From CAZAYB01 sp964489215 (GTDB lineage Bacteria > Planctomycetota > Phycisphaerae > Sedimentisphaerales > Anaerohalosphaeraceae), in NCBI GenBank assembly GCA_964489215.1, contig CAZAYB010000112.1, forward strand, positions 1 through 10,409: a stretch of 10,409 nucleotides of DNA, written 5' to 3'. Position 1 is the first letter of the stretch, and every line of letters begins with the position of its first letter. The position numbers and the translations under genes were made by a program. Below, piece after piece: positions 6,130-10,409 of the stretch. The notes below the pieces were generated by a model. It was not told the DNA's origin. It saw nothing but the letters and a program-made list of their open reading frames with translations, and did not search any database.

Positions 6130-8634
6130 ATGAGTAAGAAATTGAGAAACATCCATTTGATATGTAATGCCCACCTTGACCCGGTTTGGCTTTGGGAGAT
6201 GCCGGAGGGTATGGGAGAGGCATTGAGCACATTCAGGACAGCAGCGGAGATGTGTGAGGCTAATCCTGGTTTTATATTTAATCATAATGAATCGATTCTT
6301 TATGAGTGGGTTCTTGAGTATGAGCCAGGTCTTTTCAAGCGTATTCAAAAGCTTGTCAAGGCAGGCAGCTGGAATATAATGGGCGGTTGGTTTTTGCAGC
6401 CAGACTGCAACATGCCCAGCGGGGAGTCATTTGTCCGTCAGGTACAGGAGGGCAGGGAGTTTTTTAAGAAGCATTTCGGCAAGGATGTTAAGACAGCGAT
6501 CAATTTTGATCCGTTTGGTCACAGTCGCGGTATGGTTCAGGTTCTTGCCAAGTGCGGATATGATTCCTATCTTTTTGGGCGTCCTCGTGAAACAGAAATA
6601 AAACTTCCGGGTGAGGATTTTGTATGGGTTGGATTTGACGGTTCAGAGATTTGCGCTCGTCGTTTTCACGGCTGGTATAATACACAGTTTGGTCAGGCCC
6701 GCAAGGAGATCGAGGAACGGCTTGCTAATATGCCGGAAGGTGATGAGCCGGTTGCGATTCTTTGGGGTGTCGGCAATCATGGCGGCGGTCCTTCGCGTAA
6801 TGATCTTCGTGATATAAATAAGCTTATCAAAGATCGTGATGATCTTAATGTAATGCATTCTACTCCTCAGAATTATTTTAAGGAGATGCGTAAATACCGT
6901 GATTCTTTGCCGAAGTTTGAGAGAGATATCAATCCCTGGGCGACGGGATGTTATACGACGATGGTTCGTATTAAGCAGAAGCATCGTCAAATTGAGAACG
7001 CCCTTTATTCTGTAGAGAAGATGGTGAGTGCAGCGGTTATGAACGGTTTGATGAAGTATCCCGAGGAGGATCTTAAGCAGATAGAGTATGATCTTCTTTT
7101 GGGTGAGTTTCATGATTCTCTTCCGGGATCGAGTATTGAGCCAACAGAGGAAGGTTTGCTTAATATGTTTGGTCATGGTCTTGAGATTGCTCAGCGTTTG
7201 CGAACGAAGGCATTTTTTGAGCTTGCCCGCGGTCAAAAGCGAGCCAAGGAAGGTGAGATACCTGTTCTTGTTTATAACAGCCAGGGTTTTGGTTATGATG
7301 CAACAGTAGAGTGTGAGTTTAATCGTGCAGAGCACAGTGAGGCCGGCAAGTGGGTTGATGTGGAGGTTTATCAGGGCAAAAAGAAGCTTGTTTGTCAGGT
7401 TGAGAAGGAGGATGCGAATGTCGGCGGTGAGTGGCGAAAGCGTGTTGTTTTTAATGCTTATCTTGAGCCCGGCATGAACAGGTTTGACTGCAGGTGTATT
7501 GAGTATGACAAGAAGCCGGTGTTAAAGCTGAAGCGTAAGGGCAGCAAGATCAAGTTCAAAGGTAAAGATATCGAGGTTGATATAAATACTCGTACCGGTT
7601 TGATAGATAAGTGGCGAGTTAAGGGCAGGGATTGTGTACGCGGCAGAGCTTTTGAGCCGTTGGTTATGGAAGACAATGCAGACAGCTGGGAGATGCGTGC
7701 GTTAAAGTATTCGAAGGTTGCAGGTAAGTTTAGCCTGATGAACCAGGAAGATGGAACTGCATTTTCGGGAGTATATGAAGGTAAGCTGGATTCGGTTCGA
7801 GTTATAGAAGATGGTGAATTGAGAAGTGTTGTGGAGTCTCTTTTTTCTTACAATAATTCGTTTATTGTAATGCGTTATAAGCTTCCCAAGTTTGGTACCG
7901 AAATAGAGGTTGATTGCAGGGTTTACTGGAACGAGAAGGATAAGATGCTTAAGCTTGGTGTTCCTTTGACGGTGGGGGATGGCAGGTATATTGGTCAGAC
8001 GGCTTATGGTGCGGAGGAGCTTAAGAATAACGGTAATGAAGTTGTTGCCCAGAAATGGACGGCAGTAAACAGTCAGGAAGATAATTTTACTGTAACGGCT
8101 ATCAATGACGGTATTTACGGTTCTGATTATTCTTCTAAGGGTATTCGTTTAACTTTGATCCGGGGGTGCGGTTATTCAACAGGTCCCAGTGAGGGAGTAA
8201 TTTTACCACAGCCTGACAGGTTCAGTCCCCGTATTGACCAGGGTGAGCGTAAGTTTAAGTTCTGGTTTAACGCGGGCAGTACTACCGAGCGTATGAAGCA
8301 TGTTGACCGTGAGTCTTTAGTTCATAATGAGCGAGAGTACGCTCTTACATTTTTCCCGAAGGGCAATGACGGTTCCAGACCTAAGGCAGGTGTTACTGTC
8401 AGCGGCGATGTTGTAGAAGTAATTACAGTTAAGAAGGCGATGAAAGGTTCGGCTTTTATTGTCAGGCTTTATGAGCCGAGCGGCAGGGCGAGAAAGGTCA
8501 AGGTCAACATGCCGGCGACAGGTAAGCGTATGACGGTTAAGCTTGACGGTTATGAGGTTGTAACTCTTAAGGTTAATCCCCGCAGCGGTAAGAGTGAGTA
8601 TGTTGATCTTATGGAGAAGCCGGTTAAAAGGTAG
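6130..8634 (+). CDS. Glycoside hydrolase family 38 (alpha-mannosidase-type)
   Basis: This is a retaining, zinc-dependent exo-glycosidase, expected to remove alpha-linked mannose from oligosaccharides or small mannosides. The 834-aa product has no signal peptide, so it should act in the cytoplasm on imported substrates. The N-terminal catalytic domain shows HLDPVW (15-20; H15 and D17 as zinc ligands), FDPFGHS (126-132; D127 as likely nucleophile), GNHGGGPS (215-222), GCYTT (273-277) and GEFHDSLPGSS (325-335; H328 as the likely further zinc ligand). A helical segment (about 285-370) and long beta-rich C-terminal domains (about 375-834) follow, as usual for GH38. ATG 6130 has GGGAG at 6120-6124. 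The specificity cannot be read from sequence: mannan or N-glycan trimming and mannosylglycerate hydrolysis (MngB-like) are both in this family. It lies 46 bp before proA, so co-transcription is possible. Confidence 0.92.
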   Translation: MSKKLRNIHLICNAHLDPVWLWEMPEGMGEALSTFRTAAEMCEANPGFIFNHNESILYEWVLEYEPGLFKRIQKLVKAGSWNIMGGWFLQPDCNMPSGESFVRQVQEGREFFKKHFGKDVKTAINFDPFGHSRGMVQVLAKCGYDSYLFGRPRETEIKLPGEDFVWVGFDGSEICARRFHGWYNTQFGQARKEIEERLANMPEGDEPVAILWGVGNHGGGPSRNDLRDINKLIKDRDDLNVMHSTPQNYFKEMRKYRDSLPKFERDINPWATGCYTTMVRIKQKHRQIENALYSVEKMVSAAVMNGLMKYPEEDLKQIEYDLLLGEFHDSLPGSSIEPTEEGLLNMFGHGLEIAQRLRTKAFFELARGQKRAKEGEIPVLVYNSQGFGYDATVECEFNRAEHSEAGKWVDVEVYQGKKKLVCQVEKEDANVGGEWRKRVVFNAYLEPGMNRFDCRCIEYDKKPVLKLKRKGSKIKFKGKDIEVDINTRTGLIDKWRVKGRDCVRGRAFEPLVMEDNADSWEMRALKYSKVAGKFSLMNQEDGTAFSGVYEGKLDSVRVIEDGELRSVVESLFSYNNSFIVMRYKLPKFGTEIEVDCRVYWNEKDKMLKLGVPLTVGDGRYIGQTAYGAEELKNNGNEVVAQKWTAVNSQEDNFTVTAINDGIYGSDYSSKGIRLTLIRGCGYSTGPSEGVILPQPDRFSPRIDQGERKFKFWFNAGSTTERMKHVDRESLVHNEREYALTFFPKGNDGSRPKAGVTVSGDVVEVITVKKAMKGSAFIVRLYEPSGRARKVKVNMPATGKRMTVKLDGYEVVTLKVNPRSGKSEYVDLMEKPVKR

Positions 8635-8680
8635 TTTTGCTATTGATAATTAAATTTGCAGGGGAATCAGGGGAGCTTTT

Positions 8681-9970
8681 ATGAGTGTTGAGAAGTTTGC
8701 CGAGAGGGCTAAGTCGGCTTCGAGAGGATTGGCGGGGCTTGATGGCGCGACTAAGGATGCGGCTTTGGGGAGGGTTGCGGAGGCACTTAAGTGTAACAGC
8801 GGAAGGATTCTGGCGGCTAACCGTGAGGATCTTGCCAGGAGCGAGCGAGAGAATCTGGCAGGTCCTTTGCTTAAGAGGCTTAAGTTTGATGAGGATAAGA
8901 TAGCTGGTGTTTGTGCGGGCATTGAGAGTCTTATTCGTCTTGATGATCCTGTTGGTAAGACTCTTGGTTGTATGGAGCTTGATAAGGGTCTTGAGCTTTT
9001 TAAGGTAAGCTGTCCTATTGGTGTTATCGGAGTTATTTTTGAGTCTCGTCCTGATGCTCTTGTTCAGATATCGAGTCTTTGTCTTAAGAGCGGCAATTCG
9101 GTATTGCTTAAGGGCGGTTCTGAGGCATCATTGACGAATAAGGTTCTTAGTGAGATAATTGTTGAGGCAAGTGAGTCTTCGGGTATTATCGGGGGTTGGC
9201 TTGGTTTGCTTGAAAGCCGATCTGATGTGAGCAAGATGCTTAGTCTTGATGATTATATTGATCTTATTGTGCCCCGGGGCAGCAATGAATTTGTTCAGCA
9301 TATAATGAATAATACGAATATTTCAGTTCTTGGTCATGCTGACGGGGTATGTCATGTTTATGTTGATAAGGATGCAGATCTTGATATGGGTCTGAAGATT
9401 TGTGTTGATTCGAAGTGTCAGTATGTTGCGGTTTGCAATGCGGCTGAGAGTATTGTTGTGGACAAGTCGGCAGCTGGGGCTTTTTTGCCGATGCTTAAGG
9501 AAGGGCTTGAGGAGAATGGTGTAGAGATTCGTGGTTGTGAGGAAGTTTGTAAGATTATTGATGTTAAGTCGGCGACGCAAGAGGATTGGGGTAAGGAGTA
9601 TCTGGATTATGTGGTTTCTGTTAAGTTGGTTGATGGACTTTATGATGCGATAGGTCATATAAACAGGTATGGTTCGGGTCATACGGATGCAATAGTTACT
9701 AATAACAGGGCCAGTGCGGAGATTTTTATGAATCTTGTTGATTCAGCAGATGTTTTTTTGAACTGCAGTACACGTTTTAGTGACGGTTTTCGTTATGGTC
9801 TTGGGGCGGAGGTTGGTATTAGTACGAATAAGATTCATGCGAGGGGTCCTGTTGGTCTTGAGGGTTTGCTTATTTATAAATGGAAGCTTGTTGGGGGAGG
9901 GCATATTGTGGGCGATTACAGCGGAGGGGGGTTCAGTCATAGGGTACTTGATAAGGAATTTGGTCTTTAA
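8681..9970 (+). CDS. proA: Gamma-glutamyl phosphate reductase ProA
   Basis: ProA catalyses the second step of proline synthesis from glutamate: NADPH-dependent reduction of gamma-glutamyl phosphate to glutamate-5-semialdehyde, in the cytoplasm. The 429-aa product has normal family length and aldehyde-dehydrogenase fold features. IGVIFESRPDA (116-126) and LKSGNSVLLKGGSEA (135-149) are in the nucleotide-binding part. QYVAVCNAAES (247-257) contains the catalytic cysteine C252. GSGHTDAIVT (351-360) and IHARGPVGLEGL (405-416) are in the C-terminal half. The start has AGGGGAG at 8669-8675, five bases from ATG. Its stop shares one base with the proB start (TAATG), so the two are translationally coupled. 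The proA-then-proB order is opposite to the common proBA arrangement. Confidence 0.96.
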   Translation: MSVEKFAERAKSASRGLAGLDGATKDAALGRVAEALKCNSGRILAANREDLARSERENLAGPLLKRLKFDEDKIAGVCAGIESLIRLDDPVGKTLGCMELDKGLELFKVSCPIGVIGVIFESRPDALVQISSLCLKSGNSVLLKGGSEASLTNKVLSEIIVEASESSGIIGGWLGLLESRSDVSKMLSLDDYIDLIVPRGSNEFVQHIMNNTNISVLGHADGVCHVYVDKDADLDMGLKICVDSKCQYVAVCNAAESIVVDKSAAGAFLPMLKEGLEENGVEIRGCEEVCKIIDVKSATQEDWGKEYLDYVVSVKLVDGLYDAIGHINRYGSGHTDAIVTNNRASAEIFMNLVDSADVFLNCSTRFSDGFRYGLGAEVGISTNKIHARGPVGLEGLLIYKWKLVGGGHIVGDYSGGGFSHRVLDKEFGL

Positions 9971-10409
9971 TGCGGAATTTCAAAAATGTAAAGCGTGTTG
10001 TAGTTAAGCTCGGCACGAATATTTTGTCTGGCCGAGAGGGGATTGACAGTGCTTTTATCGGGAGGGTTGCTAATCAGATCAGCGTTTTAGTGAATGGGGG
10101 CTTGCAGGTTGTTGTAGTCAGCAGCGGGGCGATAGGGCTTGGTGCAGGTGAGCTTGGTATAAGCGGTCCGGTTGTTGATTTACGTATGCGTCAAGGGTGT
10201 GCAGCAATTGGCCAGCCATTGTTGATGGATGAGTATCGCAGGGCTTTTAAGAAGCATGGTATTAAGGTTGGGCAGGTTCTTGTTACCGCGGAGGTTTTGA
10301 GTAATCGCAAGACTTATCTTAATTTGCGTGAGGCGGTGGAGTCATTGCTGAAGATGGGGACTGTTCCGATTATGAATGAGAACGATTGTGTTTCTACGGA
10401 TGAGATCGG
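9970..10409 (+). CDS. proB: Glutamate 5-kinase ProB (partial, 3' end outside the window)
   Basis: ProB phosphorylates glutamate to gamma-glutamyl phosphate, the first and usually proline-inhibited step, and passes the unstable product to ProA. About 146 residues are present and the frame is open to the right edge. Visible amino-acid-kinase motifs are VVVKLGTNIL (10-19), VVVSSGAIGLG (48-58), RQGCAAIGQPLL (74-85), GQVLVTAEVL (101-110), YLNLREAVESLL (116-127) and VPIMNENDCVSTDE (132-145). These match the substrate- and ATP-binding loops of ProB. ATG 9970 overlaps the proA stop by one base. Whether a C-terminal PUA domain exists cannot be seen. Confidence 0.94.
   Translation, partial: MRNFKNVKRVVVKLGTNILSGREGIDSAFIGRVANQISVLVNGGLQVVVVSSGAIGLGAGELGISGPVVDLRMRQGCAAIGQPLLMDEYRRAFKKHGIKVGQVLVTAEVLSNRKTYLNLREAVESLLKMGTVPIMNENDCVSTDEI

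Noticed and set aside
6643..7335. 230-codon minus-strand frame inside the GH38 gene
   Set aside because: It is a shadow frame opposite the GH38 catalytic domain, a by-product of the strong codon bias, with no recognisable family.

Overview
The window holds two ordinary, well-conserved gene groups, all on the + strand, after a gene-free left end. The organism looks like a Gram-negative-type bacterium: PstS has a cleavable signal peptide rather than a clear lipobox. The coding strand is strongly enriched in G and T. That style, together with a GH38 glycosidase and an enlarged PstA, is consistent with Planctomycetota (Phycisphaerae-like). This placement is a recollection-level inference, not a proof.

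Positions 1-622 carry no gene I can support. They hold two diverged copies of a 42-bp direct repeat (35-76 and 193-234), a short REP-like motif between them (96-117), a long imperfect hairpin (247-329), further inverted repeats (365-416 and 450-466), and CTAAC(A) repeats at 11-bp spacing (466-508). The last resemble a Pho box upstream of pstS.

Positions 623-5896 are a complete high-affinity phosphate uptake operon in the order pstS-pstC-pstA-pstB-phoU. PstS binds periplasmic phosphate, PstC and PstA form the membrane channel, PstB supplies ATP hydrolysis, and PhoU links transport to Pho signalling. The sensor kinase and response regulator genes (phoR/phoB) are not in the window. PstA (541 aa) is much longer than usual because of a charged, predicted helical insert of about 245 residues after its first membrane segment. 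Two short ORFs with ribosome binding sites sit in the pstS-pstC and pstA-pstB gaps; they are only candidates.

Positions 5897-6129 are an AT-rich intergenic region with one small inverted repeat and no clear promoter. A cytoplasmic GH38 alpha-mannosidase-family enzyme follows (6130-8634). Then comes proline biosynthesis in the order proA-proB, with the two genes overlapping by one base (TAATG); proB runs off the right edge. Spacing of 46 bp and no visible terminator suggest that the GH38 gene and proAB could be co-transcribed.

I see no defence system, mobile element with a transposase, CRISPR array, tRNA or rRNA. The most notable points are the PstA insert, the Pho-box-like repeats and the structured left end. 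Nothing here clearly amounts to an undescribed system.
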